Assembly (NCBI GenBank): GCA_025056155.1
Contig: JANWWL010000007.1
Span: forward strand, 1-64,000
Reading direction: 5' to 3'
Origin: Sphingomonadaceae bacterium
Lineage (GTDB): Bacteria > Pseudomonadota > Alphaproteobacteria > Sphingomonadales > Sphingomonadaceae
DNA: 64,000 nucleotides
Made by a program: the position numbers and the translations under genes. The notes beneath the pieces were generated by a model. The model was given only the letters and a program-made list of their open reading frames with translations, did not search any database and was not told the DNA's origin. This document shows, piece after piece, positions 34,872 through 44,316 of this stretch. Within the stretch, counting starts at the first letter, position 1; the number at the start of each line of letters is the position of its first letter.

Positions 34872-35897
34872 ATGTCGGCAAGCCCGCCCGCTCCCAACGT
34901 CGTGCCGCTCAAGGCCAGCCGGCCGAGCCTGCAGCCGCTCATGGCGCTGGTGGCGCCGGGCCTGCTGGCGGTAAACCAGGTGATCCTCGACCGGATGCAG
35001 AGCGAGGTGACCCTGATCCCCGAACTCGCCGGCCATCTGATCGCCGGCGGCGGCAAGCGCCTGCGCCCGATGCTGACCCTAGGCTCGGCGGCAGCGCTGG
35101 GCTACGCTGGCGATCGCCACTATCGCCTGGCCGCAGCAGTCGAGTTCATCCACACGGCGACCCTGTTGCACGACGACGTCGTCGACGGCTCCGACCTGCG
35201 CCGGGGCCGGGCCACGGCCAACGTCATCTGGGGCAACGAAGCCTCGGTGCTCGTGGGCGATTTCCTGTTCGCCCGGGCCTTTGAGCTGATGGTGGAAGAC
35301 GGCAGTCTCAAGGTGCTGCGGATCTTGAGCCGAGCGAGCGCGGTGATCGCCGAGGGCGAGGTCGCGCAGCTGAGCGCCCAGCGCCGGGTCGAGACAAGCG
35401 AAGACCGCTACCTGGCCATCATCACGGCCAAAACCGCGGAACTGTTCGCGGCCGCCTGCCAGATCGCGGCCGTGGTCGCCGAACAGCCGCAGGGAATCGA
35501 AGATGCGCTGGCGGCCTATGGCCGCAACCTGGGCATCGCCTTCCAGCTGGTGGACGACGCCATCGACTACGTTTCGGACTCCGCCACGATGGGAAAGGAC
35601 GCGGGCGACGACTTCCGCGACGGCAAGGTGACCTTGCCCGTGATCCTAGCCCATGCCCGGGGCGACGCCGAGGCACGGCGGTTCTGGAAGCGGGCGATCG
35701 AAGGCCGGGCCAACGGCCCCGACGAGCTGGCCCGCGCCATCCGCTACCTACACGAGACGGGTGCGGTGGCCGACACGCTGGCCCGGGCCCGGCTCTACGG
35801 CAGCCGGGCGCTCGACGCCCTGGGCCTGCTGCCGCCCAGCGCCGCCCGCGACGCCCTGGCCGAGACCGTGGCCTTCGCGATCGAGCGCGCCTATTAG
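34872..35897 (+). CDS. ispB: Long-chain polyprenyl diphosphate synthase (ubiquinone side chain)
   Basis: A trans-prenyltransferase of 341 residues making the octa- to decaprenyl chain of ubiquinone. The first Asp-rich motif is LLHDDVVDGSDLRRG, the second FQLVDDAIDYVSD; GGGKRLRPML and GNEASVLVGDFLFARAF are other family blocks. No bulky residue blocks the pocket just before the first motif (EFIHTAT), consistent with a long chain. Exact chain length cannot be read from sequence. Confidence 0.93.
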   Translation: MSASPPAPNVVPLKASRPSLQPLMALVAPGLLAVNQVILDRMQSEVTLIPELAGHLIAGGGKRLRPMLTLGSAAALGYAGDRHYRLAAAVEFIHTATLLHDDVVDGSDLRRGRATANVIWGNEASVLVGDFLFARAFELMVEDGSLKVLRILSRASAVIAEGEVAQLSAQRRVETSEDRYLAIITAKTAELFAAACQIAAVVAEQPQGIEDALAAYGRNLGIAFQLVDDAIDYVSDSATMGKDAGDDFRDGKVTLPVILAHARGDAEARRFWKRAIEGRANGPDELARAIRYLHETGAVADTLARARLYGSRALDALGLLPPSAARDALAETVAFAIERAY

Positions 35898-36016
35898 CTC
35901 GCTCGGCGGGGCAAGCGGGCCGGCCCGAGCGCCGCGGGCCTTATGCCCGATCGTTCGGGGTGCTCACCGGCGGCTTGCGCTTGATTCCGCGGCGGCGGCC
36001 CGGTTTGGCGAGCGCC

Positions 36017-36298
36017 ATGATCCCCGCGCGCCTCTACCAGCAGGGCAAGCCCGCCACCCAGTCCGGCCGGGCACGCGCGGAGCGGTGGGTGCTCGAGTTC
36101 GAGAGCCGCCGCGGCAAGCGCCCCGATCCCGTGATGGGCTGGGCCGGCGGGGCCGAGACCCTGGAGCAGGTGCGGCTGTTCTTCCCCAGCCGCGAGGCGG
36201 CCGAGGCGTACGCCGCCCGCCACGGACTGGCGGTGGAGGTCGTGCCGCCGCCCGCCCGGCGCCTGATCCTGAAGAGCTACGCCGACAACTTCCGCTAG
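36017..36298 (+). CDS. NADH:ubiquinone oxidoreductase accessory subunit (ETC complex I, NDUFS4-like)
   Basis: A 93-residue relative of the mitochondrial 18 kDa/AQDQ subunit, found in alphaproteobacteria and eukaryotes. Visible blocks are RLYQQGKPATQSGRARAERWVLEF, GWAGGAETLEQVRLFFPSREAAEAYA and KSYADNFR. It stabilises the peripheral arm of complex I. As usual, it is encoded away from the nuo operon and close to a tRNA. ATG 36017 is chosen because homologues begin MIPARLYQ-like. Confidence 0.92.
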   Translation: MIPARLYQQGKPATQSGRARAERWVLEFESRRGKRPDPVMGWAGGAETLEQVRLFFPSREAAEAYAARHGLAVEVVPPPARRLILKSYADNFR

Positions 36299-36327
36299 AG
36301 GCCCCCGGCCGCTACAGCCCGGAACCG

Positions 36328-36401
36328 GACCCCGTAGCTCAACGGGATAGAGCGCCTGCCTTCTAAGCAGGGGGTTGCGTGTTCGAGTCACGCCGGGGTC
36401 G
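36328..36401 (+). tRNA. tRNA-Arg (anticodon TCT), CCA not encoded
   Basis: A 74 nt cloverleaf: acceptor GACCCCG/CGGGGTC, D arm GCTCAACGGGATAGAGC, anticodon stem CCTGC/GCAGG with loop CTTCTAA (anticodon TCT at 36362-36364), and T arm GCGTG-TTCGAGT-CACGC. The base after the discriminator G is CGA, so CCA must be added after transcription, unlike the two other tRNAs in the window. Confidence 0.95.
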
Positions 36402-36453
36402 CGACCGACCTCGGACCCGCGGGCGACGTCCCGGCCCGGAAGGAGATGCGGCG

Positions 36454-36609
36454 ATGGTCTTGCTGGCCTCACGAAAAGTCCAAGGCTGGGCGGCGGCCGG
36501 CGCGACCATGCTCGTGGGGCTTGGCCTGGTGCGCGTTCCAGGGCCGTCGCCGTTGCGGCCTGGGTGGGAGGTCCCGGCGGCCCGATCCGAAGGGGGAGGA
36601 GAGCGATGA
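36454..36609 (+). CDS. Small single-span membrane protein, unknown function
   Basis: A 51-residue open frame preceded by a strong GGAAGGAG Shine-Dalgarno sequence six to eight bases before its ATG, and ending in an ATGA overlap with the next gene. The predicted peptide has basic residues, one hydrophobic segment at residues 11-27 (WAAAGATMLVGLGLVRV) and a charged tail. No family is recognised. The ribosome-binding site and coupling argue that it is translated, possibly as a leader for the downstream gene. Confidence 0.5.
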   Translation: MVLLASRKVQGWAAAGATMLVGLGLVRVPGPSPLRPGWEVPAARSEGGGER

Positions 36610-37049
36610 AGATACCTCACGATGCGCTGGTGGTGGTGGCGGACGGCGGGCGGCTCGCCCTGTTCCGCAACCGCGGCGCGCCGTTCGCACCGCAGCTCGA
36701 GCTCGTCGAACAGGAGGCGATCGAGTTCCCCCGGACGTCCGAGCTCGCGGCCGACCGGCCGGGACGAGCCTTCGAAAGCTCGGGCACGCGGCGCAGCGCG
36801 TACGAAGAGACCGACCTTCACGACCGCGCCGAGGAAGCCTTCTGCCGCGGTGTCGCCGAGCGGATCGTGAGACTGTTGCCTGAGGCCAAGGCCGGCGTTC
36901 TGCTGGTGGCCGCACCCCGCGCCCTGGGCGTCATCCGCGCCGCCTTGCCGGCCGAGGCGCGCGCGACCCTGCTGGGCGAGGTCGCCAAGGACTACGCCGG
37001 GCGCAACGCCGCGGAACTGGGAGAGCTGCTGGCGAAACTCGCCGACTGA
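36606..37049 (+). CDS. Host-attachment-family protein (Host_attach)
   Basis: A 147-residue member of the family first named from Agrobacterium for attachment to plant cells; biochemical role unknown, with relation to the eRF1-like baeRF group. Blocks seen: ALVVVADGGRLALFRNRG, SGTRRSAYEETDLHD, ERIVRLLPEAKAGVLLVAAPRALGVIR and EVAKDYAGRNAAELGELL, the last being the family C-terminus. It is coupled to the small membrane-protein frame by ATGA and ends nine bases from convergent gene 37058-39157. Confidence 0.88.
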   Translation: MKIPHDALVVVADGGRLALFRNRGAPFAPQLELVEQEAIEFPRTSELAADRPGRAFESSGTRRSAYEETDLHDRAEEAFCRGVAERIVRLLPEAKAGVLLVAAPRALGVIRAALPAEARATLLGEVAKDYAGRNAAELGELLAKLAD

Positions 37050-37057
37050 GCCGGCCG

Positions 37058-39157
37058 TCAGCTCGGGGCGCGGTGGGCCTGATGAAGGACGTAGGCCCGC
37101 ACGGCTTCGGCGTCCGCGGGGGTGAGGTAGCGGGCGAACGACACCATGCCGCGATCGCGCAAGGCGCCCTTCAGCACCACTTCGGCCCAGCTCGCGGGAT
37201 CGGCCGCGATGGGAGACCACCGCAGATCGGGCAGGACCCCGGACGAGATCGCCAGCTGCCCGTGGCAGACCGCGCAATTGCGCGCGTAGTGCACCATGCC
37301 CGCCGCCACGAGCTTGGCGTCGCCGAAGGCGGGCGCCTTGGGCGTGGCGTCGATGGGTTCCAAGGGAGGGTCGGGAACAGTGCCCTTGGCGTCGAGCCGG
37401 AAGGCCACCACGCGGCCCACGGCGGGTGGCACGGCGGGATCGAAGGCGAACCCCGCCGCCAGCGCGAACGCCGAACCCCAGCCGGTCGCCACCGCCACGT
37501 ACTGCTCGCCGTCCACCATGTAGGTGACGGGCGGCGCCGCCACGCCCGCCTTGAGGTTCATGCCCCACAACCGGCGGCCCGAGACGGCGTCGTAGGCCAC
37601 GAGTTCGCCGTTCAGCTTGCCCTGGAACACGAGCCCACCCGCGGTCGAGAGCACGCCGCCGTTCCATGGGCCCTCGTGCTCGACCGTCCAGCGAGGGGCG
37701 CGCCGGACGGGATCCCAGGCGATGAGGCGGCCCTTCATGCCGGCGCGCAAGGCCTTGAGCGCCCCGGGGGGGAGCTCCGGCGTCAGGCCCGCGGCGAAAT
37801 CCATCCCCGTGTTCCAGGCCACGGGTCGCGAGGCGAACAGCGCGTCGGCCCGCATGGCCTGCGGCACCTCCTGGGCCGGGATGTAGACGAGCCCCGTTCC
37901 GGGGTTGAAGGCCATGGGCTGCCAGTTGTGGGCACCCAGCGGCCCGGGCGAGACGAGGACCAGGTCGCGGGCGTAGCGGGCGGCCTTCACCTCGATGGGC
38001 CGGCCCTTGGCGTCGAGACCGGTCGTCCACGTCTGCGGCACGAAAGGGGTGCCCGACAGGAACGCGCCGGTCCGGGCGTCGAGGACGTAGAAGAAGCCAT
38101 TCTTGGGCGCCTGCATCACCACCCGCCGTGGCCGCCCGCCTTCGCCCAGCGGCAAGTCGGCCAGGATGATCGTCTGAGTGGCGGTGTAGTCCCAGTGGTC
38201 GCGTGGGGTGGTCTGGTAATGCCAGCGGTAGGCCCCCGTGTCGGCGTCCACCGCGACGATCGAGGACAGGAACAGATTGTCCCCGCCGCCCGGATCCCGC
38301 ACGTCGGCGTTCCAGGGGCTGCCGTTGCCCACGCCGAAGATCACCTGGTCGTTCACTTCGTCGTAGACGATGGAGTCCCACACCGTCCCGCCGCCGCCGT
38401 CGCGGATCCAGGCCCCCCGGTCGCCCCAGGTGGGGTTGGCGATGCGGGCCAAGGCGTCGTCGGAGGCCGCGCCGTCGGGCGCCTTGCGCGGGTTGGGCAC
38501 CGTGTAGAAGCGCCAGCGCAGCGCGCCGGTCTTGACGTCATAGGCCGACAGGTAGCCGCGCACGCCCAGTTCGGCCCCGCCGTTGCCGATCAGCACCATG
38601 TCCTTCACGACCCGCGGCGCCCCCGTGATGGTGTAGGGCTTCGATGGGTCGACGGTCATCACGCTCCAGAGGAGCTTGCCCGTCCGCGCGTCGAGCGCCT
38701 GCAGCCGGCCATCCAGCACGCCCAGGAACACCACGCCGTCGCGGATGGCGACCCCGCGGTTCACGACGTCGCAGCAGGCCTTAGCACCCACCGCACGGTC
38801 CACCTGCGGGTCGTGCACCCAGAGTTCGCGGCCCGTCTTGGCGTCGAGGGCGTGCAGCACCGACCAGGCGGACGTCACGTACATCACGCCGTCGGCCACG
38901 ATGGGCGTGGCCTCCACTCCGCGCCCGGTCTTGAGGTCGTAGGTCCAGGCCACCCCCAGCCGGCTGACGTTGCCCGTGTCGATCTGCTTCAGGCGCGAGT
39001 GCCGCTGCTCGTCGTAGGTGCCGCCGTAGGAGCGCCATTCGGCGTGGGCCGACCCGGCGCGCGCCAGGGAATCCCGCTCGGCCGTCGGCAGATCCGCCGG
39101 CGGGCCGCCGCAGGCCGCCAGCGCCAGCGCCCACCACCCCGAACGCCAGCCCTTCAT
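37058..39157 (-). CDS. PQQ-dependent quinohemoprotein alcohol dehydrogenase (lipoprotein)
   Basis: A periplasmic eight-bladed propeller of 699 residues oxidising alcohols or aldehydes with pyrroloquinoline quinone and passing electrons to its own C-terminal heme c. A lipobox LAAC (Cys16) predicts membrane anchoring. The adjacent cysteine pair typical of PQQ alcohol dehydrogenases is Cys128-Cys129, the catalytic Asp region reads TTPRDHWDYTATQ, and W-motif repeats (ALDAKTGRELW, ALDARTGKLLW, AYDAVSGRRLW) mark the blades. The cytochrome domain carries CAVCHG. Substrate is unknown; no pqq genes are in the window. Confidence 0.92.
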   Translation of the reverse strand: MKGWRSGWWALALAACGGPPADLPTAERDSLARAGSAHAEWRSYGGTYDEQRHSRLKQIDTGNVSRLGVAWTYDLKTGRGVEATPIVADGVMYVTSAWSVLHALDAKTGRELWVHDPQVDRAVGAKACCDVVNRGVAIRDGVVFLGVLDGRLQALDARTGKLLWSVMTVDPSKPYTITGAPRVVKDMVLIGNGGAELGVRGYLSAYDVKTGALRWRFYTVPNPRKAPDGAASDDALARIANPTWGDRGAWIRDGGGGTVWDSIVYDEVNDQVIFGVGNGSPWNADVRDPGGGDNLFLSSIVAVDADTGAYRWHYQTTPRDHWDYTATQTIILADLPLGEGGRPRRVVMQAPKNGFFYVLDARTGAFLSGTPFVPQTWTTGLDAKGRPIEVKAARYARDLVLVSPGPLGAHNWQPMAFNPGTGLVYIPAQEVPQAMRADALFASRPVAWNTGMDFAAGLTPELPPGALKALRAGMKGRLIAWDPVRRAPRWTVEHEGPWNGGVLSTAGGLVFQGKLNGELVAYDAVSGRRLWGMNLKAGVAAPPVTYMVDGEQYVAVATGWGSAFALAAGFAFDPAVPPAVGRVVAFRLDAKGTVPDPPLEPIDATPKAPAFGDAKLVAAGMVHYARNCAVCHGQLAISSGVLPDLRWSPIAADPASWAEVVLKGALRDRGMVSFARYLTPADAEAVRAYVLHQAHRAPS

Positions 39158-39233
39158 CCGCCCTCCCTCCATGGCGGACGGGGCTAGCACGGCGGGCCCG
39201 GTGGGCCAGCCCGTCAAAACCGCGCAGCGGCGC

Positions 39234-39812
39234 TCAGCCGGCCAAGCGGCGGGCGCCGTGCGCTTCGGCGATGGCCGCGGGCGTCTCGGGGTCGGCCAGG
39301 CAGTCGAAGCGCAACCGGTCCGGGCCCTCGTCGCGCAGGCGCCAGTCGAGGTAGAGGGCGGGCGTCCAGAAGCTGACCGCGCTGTCCGTGACCGTCATCT
39401 CAGCGCCGAACAGCAGGGCCTCGGCCACAACCGACCGGCCCACCAGCACCAGGGCGCGCCGGTTCGTGAGCACGTAGCGGGCCCGCCCGCGCGCGGTGGC
39501 CCGAAACCATAGCGGCAGGCCCATGACCAGCAGCGTGCCGGCCGCCATCACCAGGACGAGCGGCACCGCCTCCGGGCCCGGCCGTCCGGCGAAGGCCGAG
39601 CCCTGGAAGTGGGGCGCCACCAGGAACAGGGCGAGCGCCATCAGGCCGGCCAGCAGGATGAGGAGCAGGGCGGCGTCGCGGCTGCGCCCCGCCGCCACCG
39701 AGGGGCGGCCTTCCCACAGGATCGTCTCTGCCGCATCCGGAGGACGTGGCCGGACCCGGCGCCGGACGGGCAGCGCGCCCGCGACGGTGCCCGCCTCGGC
39801 CTCGCCGCCCAC
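39234..39812 (-). CDS. Membrane protein with bacterial PH-like (YdbS-type) domain
   Basis: A 192-residue protein: short basic N-terminus, EETILWEGRPS-like entry motif, two membrane spans (about residues 47-68 and 83-103), then a C-terminal beta-rich domain beginning ARYVLTNRRALVLVG, the bPH2/YdbS signature. Such proteins are inner-membrane and uncharacterised. It lies immediately upstream of the PQQ dehydrogenase on the same strand and just downstream of phaA. Confidence 0.72.
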   Translation of the reverse strand: MGGEAEAGTVAGALPVRRRVRPRPPDAAETILWEGRPSVAAGRSRDAALLLILLAGLMALALFLVAPHFQGSAFAGRPGPEAVPLVLVMAAGTLLVMGLPLWFRATARGRARYVLTNRRALVLVGRSVVAEALLFGAEMTVTDSAVSFWTPALYLDWRLRDEGPDRLRFDCLADPETPAAIAEAHGARRLAG

Positions 39813-39819
39813 GGAGCCG

Positions 39820-40992
39820 TCAGCGCTCCACGGCGAGCGCGATCCCCATGCCGCCCCCGATGCAGAGGGTGGCGAGCCCCCGCCGAGCGTCGCGTCGCTT
39901 CATCTCGTGCAGCAGGGTGACCAGGATCCGGCAGCCGGAAGCGCCGATCGGATGGCCGATGGCGATGGCCCCGCCGTTCACGTTGAGCTTCTCAGGGTCA
40001 AGACCCAGTTCCTGCCCCACGGCGAGCGCCTGGACGGCGAAGGCCTCGTTGGCCTCGACGAGGTCGAGGTCGGCCACCGACCAGCCCGCCTTCTGAAGGG
40101 CCGCGCGGGTGGCGGGCACGGGGCCAATCCCCATGACGGCGGGGTCGACCCCGCAGCTGGCCCAGGCGGCCACCCGGGCCAAGACGGGCGCGCCGCGACG
40201 CTCCGCCTCTTCGGCCGACATCAACACCACCGCCGCTGCCCCATCGTTGATGCCCGAGGCGTTGCCGGCCGTGACGGTCCCGTCCTTCTTGAACGCGGGC
40301 TTGAGCCCCGCCATCGCCTCGACGGTCGCCCCCTCGCGGATGTATTCGTCTTCGGCCACCACCACGTCGCCCTTGCGACCCTTCACCGTAACCGGCACGA
40401 TTTCGTCGCGGAACTTGCCCGCCTTCTTCGCCGCCTCGGCACGGTTCTGCGACCGGCAGGCGAAGGCGTCCTGCGCCTCCCTGGTGATCTGGTAGCGTTC
40501 GGCCAGGTTCTCGGCCGTGATCCCCATGTGATAGCCGTGGAAGGCATCCAGCAAGCCGTCCTTGAGCATCGTGTCGACGAGCTCGAGGGCCCCCATCTTG
40601 GTGCCCGCCCGCAGGTTCTGGGCGTGCGGGGCCAGCGACATGTTCTCCTGCCCGCCCGCCACCATGATCGCATGGTCGCCGTTGCGGATGGACTGAGCGG
40701 CGATCACCACCGACCGCAGGCCCGAGCCGCACACCTGGTTGACCCCCCAGGCCGGCACCTCCTTCGGAACGCCGGCCGCCATGGCCGCCTGGCGCGCGGG
40801 GTTCTGCCCCTGGCCGGCCGGCAGCACCTGGCCCAGGATCACTTCGCCCACCTCGGCCCCGTCCACCCCCGCATCGGCGAGGGCAGCGCGGATGGCGGCC
40901 GCTCCCAGTTCGTGGGCAGGGGTGGCCGCGAAGCTCCCCAGGAAGCTGCCCACGGGCGTGCGGCGGGCGGCGGTGATGACAACCTCGGTCAT
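39820..40992 (-). CDS. phaA: Acetyl-CoA C-acetyltransferase (PhaA-type thiolase)
   Basis: A biosynthetic thiolase of 390 residues condensing two acetyl-CoA to acetoacetyl-CoA, the first step to poly-3-hydroxybutyrate. The acylated cysteine is Cys88 ([11 protein letters not shown]), followed by [21 protein letters not shown], the catalytic His in [15 protein letters not shown] and the second cysteine in [11 protein letters not shown]. Proximity to a PhaC-like gene and phaR supports a storage-polymer role; the acetoacetyl-CoA reductase phaB is not in the window. Confidence 0.95.
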   Translation of the reverse strand: MTEVVITAARRTPVGSFLGSFAATPAHELGAAAIRAALADAGVDGAEVGEVILGQVLPAGQGQNPARQAAMAAGVPKEVPAWGVNQVCGSGLRSVVIAAQSIRNGDHAIMVAGGQENMSLAPHAQNLRAGTKMGALELVDTMLKDGLLDAFHGYHMGITAENLAERYQITREAQDAFACRSQNRAEAAKKAGKFRDEIVPVTVKGRKGDVVVAEDEYIREGATVEAMAGLKPAFKKDGTVTAGNASGINDGAAAVVLMSAEEAERRGAPVLARVAAWASCGVDPAVMGIGPVPATRAALQKAGWSVADLDLVEANEAFAVQALAVGQELGLDPEKLNVNGGAIAIGHPIGASGCRILVTLLHEMKRRDARRGLATLCIGGGMGIALAVER

Positions 40993-41021
40993 GAGCCTCT
41001 CCTTGGCTGGCGGCGCTCGCT

Positions 41022-42062
41022 CTAGGACGATCGCACGAAGCTGGAAAGCGCATCGGCCACCAACGGGCGGCCGCGGCCGACCACGAGGCCCACGTGTCCG
41101 GCCTCCACTTCGAGCCGGTCGATGCCGGGCAGGCGGAGGCGAGCCGCCGCCGGCACCAGGCGATCGCGCGTGGCGCCCACGTCGAGGATGGGGACGGCCA
41201 GCTCTTCGGGCCGGACGGGCCGGCGCGCCACGCGCCACGCCCCGCGGCCCATCCGGTCGCGCGCGAGCGCGCCCACGAACACGTCGCGCGCCGCAGCCGG
41301 CCCCAGGGGCGGCCCGGAGCCCGACCAGTCCTCCACGGCCAGGAACTCGGCGAGCGCCGGATCCTCGGCCGCCACAACCCCGAGGGCCGCGTATTTCCGC
41401 ACCAGCCCCTCGGGATCGAGCGACCAGAACAGCGGGTTGAGGAGGCTGACCGGCAGGCCGCCCAGCGCACGGGCCATAGGCTCGAGCCCGCGCCACAGCC
41501 CCGCGGCCAGCGCCCGGGCGCCGGGCGGATAGCCGTCGAAGTGCCAGGGGGCGGCCAGCAGGCCAAGACCCCTCACCCACCGCGGGCCGGCCAGCAGGGC
41601 GGCGGCCAGCGCCAGCGTTCCGCCCAGGCAATGGCCCACCAGCACCACGGGCCGTGGCCGGGTCTTGAGGAGCGGGACGAGCCGGGCCGAGACCAGGCCC
41701 GCGAGCCCGAGGCGCCGGTCAGCCCCCGTTCGTGGCCCCCAGTCGACCAGCAGGGGGCGCAGGCCCCGCCGCCCGAGCTCCGCGGCGAGCGACCGGCCGG
41801 GCATCAGGTCGAGGATTTGCGGGCCGTTGATGACCGAGGGCACCAGCACGACGTCCGGGCCGTCGGGCGGCCCGCCCAGATCGCGCAAGGCGACGCCACC
41901 CCGCCGCGCGAGGGAAGGCCCCGGGGGCCGTGGCGCAGGGCGCGGGGTGCGCTGGTAGCGCCCGAGCCCTTCCAACACCGCGGCCACCTGGACGGGATCG
42001 CCACCGACCTGCTCCCATACCAGGGCCAGGAACGCCGTCAGCGGATGCGGGCCCGGGATCAC
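41022..42062 (-). CDS. Compact PhaC-like alpha/beta hydrolase (poly-hydroxyalkanoate synthase family)
   Basis: A 346-residue protein with the PhaC box GHCLGG (nucleophile Cys145 in place of the lipase Ser), Asp in GATRDRLVP and His in EAGHVGLV near residue 318, a complete C-D-H triad. [20 protein letters not shown] and LLVDWGPR also match PHA synthases. It lacks the 200-residue N-terminal domain of class I enzymes and is close in size to class III PhaC, but no PhaE partner is visible. It may be a true synthase or a related depolymerase/acyltransferase. It is divergent from phaR and upstream of phaA. Confidence 0.75.
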   Translation of the reverse strand: MIPGPHPLTAFLALVWEQVGGDPVQVAAVLEGLGRYQRTPRPAPRPPGPSLARRGGVALRDLGGPPDGPDVVLVPSVINGPQILDLMPGRSLAAELGRRGLRPLLVDWGPRTGADRRLGLAGLVSARLVPLLKTRPRPVVLVGHCLGGTLALAAALLAGPRWVRGLGLLAAPWHFDGYPPGARALAAGLWRGLEPMARALGGLPVSLLNPLFWSLDPEGLVRKYAALGVVAAEDPALAEFLAVEDWSGSGPPLGPAAARDVFVGALARDRMGRGAWRVARRPVRPEELAVPILDVGATRDRLVPAAARLRLPGIDRLEVEAGHVGLVVGRGRPLVADALSSFVRSS

Positions 42063-42200
42063 GCGCGGCCCCGCTGTGACCCGGCGGTCCTTTGCCCCCC
42101 GCCGCCGTGGCTGCTAAGGGCTTGAAGTGGGGGAGAGGCCGAGGCGGCGCGCGGCCGGCGGTCGGTGTTGGGTAGAGCAGCGCGGGGACGAGAGGTGCCT

Positions 42201-42797
42201 ATGGCCACGCGGCGGGCGGAGCGGAACGAGGCGACGGAGGAGGCGCGGCCCGAGCCTGTCATCGTCAAGAAATACGCCAACCGGCGCCTCTACAACACCG
42301 AGACCTCGTCCTACATCACGCTCGAGCACCTGTCGGCGATGACCCGGGCGGGCCGCGAATTCAAGGTGATCGACGCGCGCTCAGGCGAGGACATCACCCA
42401 TGCCGTCCTCACCCAGATCATCCTCGAGGAGGAGACGCGCGGGGCGACCCTCCTTCCTTCCTCGGTGCTACGGCAACTCATCGCCATGTACGGTGATCAG
42501 ATGCAAGCCCTCGTCCCCCTCTATCTCGAAGCCTCGCTCGAAGCCTTCCGCCGCAACCAGGAACAGTTCCGCGCCGTCTTCGAGAACCTGCTGGCGGCGG
42601 GGGGCAATCCGTTCCAGGCGCTCGTGAAGCAGAACATGTCGATGCTCGAGGCCGCCGCCGAGATGTGGCGGCAGGCGAACCCGCTGTTGGGGGGAACGCC
42701 GGCCCCGCCGCGCAAGGCCGATGCGGACGAGATTGGCAAGCTGAAGGCCGAGCTCGCCGAGCTCAAGGCCCGGCTGGACCGGTTGGCCCCCGACTGA
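42201..42797 (+). CDS. phaR: Polyhydroxyalkanoate synthesis repressor PhaR
   Basis: A 198-residue DNA- and PHB-binding repressor controlling phasin and PHA genes. The PHB/PHA accumulation regulator DNA-binding domain is at about residues 20-80 (VIVKKYANRRLYNTETSSYITLEHLSAM, FKVIDARSGEDITHAVLTQIILEEE), followed by the PHB_acc segment (MYGDQMQALVPLYLEASLEAF) and a C-terminal coiled coil. A GAGAGGTG ribosome-binding site precedes ATG 42201. It is divergent from the PhaC-like gene. Confidence 0.96.
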   Translation: MATRRAERNEATEEARPEPVIVKKYANRRLYNTETSSYITLEHLSAMTRAGREFKVIDARSGEDITHAVLTQIILEEETRGATLLPSSVLRQLIAMYGDQMQALVPLYLEASLEAFRRNQEQFRAVFENLLAAGGNPFQALVKQNMSMLEAAAEMWRQANPLLGGTPAPPRKADADEIGKLKAELAELKARLDRLAPD

Positions 42798-42805
42798 GGC
42801 CGCCC

Positions 42806-44263
42806 ATGGACCCCCGCCTGGCCCGCGTGCTGGCGGCCTTGCCGCCGCGGGCGGTGGTGACCGATCCGGGCGAACTGGCCCCGCACCTCCTCGACTGGCG
42901 GGGACACAAGCGCGGCGTGGCCCATGGGCTCGTCCGGCCCGCCTCGACCGAGGAGGTCCAGGCGTTGGTGATCGCGGCGGCCCGCGACGGCGTCGCCCTC
43001 GTCCCGCAGGGCGGCAACACGGGCCTGGTGGGCGGCTCGGTGCCCGAGCCCGAGCCCGACCGGCCGACCCTGCTCGTCTCGATGACGCGCATGAACCGCA
43101 TCCGGGCGGTCGATCCGGCCGGCCTGTCGATGGTAGCCGAGGCGGGCACGGTGTTGACCCGCGTGCACGAGGCCGCGGCGGCCCACGGCCTCGCCTTTCC
43201 GCTGTCTTTGGGGGCGAAGGGCTCCGCCACCATCGGCGGGCTGTGCTCGACGAACGCCGGCGGCACGCAGGTGCTGCGGCACGGGCCCATGCGGGCCCTG
43301 GTGCTGGGGCTCGAGGCTGTGCTGCCGGATGGCAGCCGGCTCGACCAGCTGCGCCCCCTGCGCAAGGATTCGACGGGCTACGACATCAAGCAGCTGCTGA
43401 TTGGCGCGGAAGGCACGCTGGGCATCATCACGGCCGCGGCACTCAAGCTGGTGCCCGCACCGCGCAGCCGGGCCGTGGGCTGGGCGGCCCTGCCGTCGCT
43501 TGAAGCGGCGCTCGACCTCTTGGCCCGTCTGCGCGCTCGGGTGGGCGAGCGGGTCGAATCCTTCGAGGTGATGGCGGGCGACGGGCTCGAGCTGGTCGTG
43601 GCGCATGTGCCGGGGGCCAGGGCGCCGGTCGCCGGCCGGCACGCCTGGCACGCGCTTGTCGAGCTTGCGGATGCCGAGGCGGGCCTCGATCTCGAAAGGG
43701 GCCTGACCGAGGCGCTGGCCCAAGCCATGGGGGCGGGCTTGGTGGCCGACGCGACGGTCGCCCAGTCCGATGCCCAGGCCGAAGCGTGGTGGCGGCTGCG
43801 TGAAACCCTGCCCGAGGCCGAGCGGCGCGAGGGCCCGTCGCTGAAGAACGACGTGGCGGTGGCCGTGGCCGACGTCCCCGCCTTCGACGAGGCCGTGCGC
43901 GTGGCCCTCCTGGGCCGCTTCCCCGGCGCTCGGCCCCTGGTGTTCGGCCACCTGGGTGATGGGAACCTGCACTGGAACCTGCGCCCACCCCTGGGGGCCG
44001 ACCCGCGGGCCTGGCTCGCCGCCCATGGGGCGGAGGCCCGGCGCCTCCTCGACGATGTGGTGGTGCGCTTTCGGGGCACGATCTCGGCCGAGCATGGCCT
44101 GGGCACGGCCAAGGCGGCCGAGTTCGCCCGCGTGGGCGATCCTGGCAAGCAGGGGGCGATGCGGGCCATCAAGGCCGCCCTCGACCCCCTGGGCATCATG
44201 AACCCCGGCAAGCTGTTTCCGCCGGAGGACGGCCGGGTTGTCGCCCGCCGGGTCGCGGGCTAG
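42806..44263 (+). CDS. FAD-linked D-2-hydroxyacid dehydrogenase (GlcD/D2HGDH family)
   Basis: A 485-residue flavoprotein of the vanillyl-alcohol-oxidase fold oxidising D-2-hydroxyacids such as D-lactate or D-2-hydroxyglutarate. The FAD PP-loop is VPQGGNTGLVGGSVP at residues about 68-82, followed by SLGAKGSATIGGLCSTNAGG; the C-terminal cap carries GHLGDGNLHWN, a metal-site motif, and SAEHGLGTAK. D2HGDH-like sequence is suggested but the substrate is not proven. It begins nine bases after phaR and probably shares its transcript. Confidence 0.9.
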   Translation: MDPRLARVLAALPPRAVVTDPGELAPHLLDWRGHKRGVAHGLVRPASTEEVQALVIAAARDGVALVPQGGNTGLVGGSVPEPEPDRPTLLVSMTRMNRIRAVDPAGLSMVAEAGTVLTRVHEAAAAHGLAFPLSLGAKGSATIGGLCSTNAGGTQVLRHGPMRALVLGLEAVLPDGSRLDQLRPLRKDSTGYDIKQLLIGAEGTLGIITAAALKLVPAPRSRAVGWAALPSLEAALDLLARLRARVGERVESFEVMAGDGLELVVAHVPGARAPVAGRHAWHALVELADAEAGLDLERGLTEALAQAMGAGLVADATVAQSDAQAEAWWRLRETLPEAERREGPSLKNDVAVAVADVPAFDEAVRVALLGRFPGARPLVFGHLGDGNLHWNLRPPLGADPRAWLAAHGAEARRLLDDVVVRFRGTISAEHGLGTAKAAEFARVGDPGKQGAMRAIKAALDPLGIMNPGKLFPPEDGRVVARRVAG

Positions 44264-44316
44264 AGCCGCGCCGGGGCGCCTGCCGGCGCCAACCCGCCCA
44301 CCCCGCTGGAGCTGCG

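Noticed and set aside
37073-39187. A 704-codon plus-strand frame opposite the PQQ dehydrogenase
   Set aside because: Antisense shadow; the minus-strand frame has signal peptide, propeller repeats and heme site.
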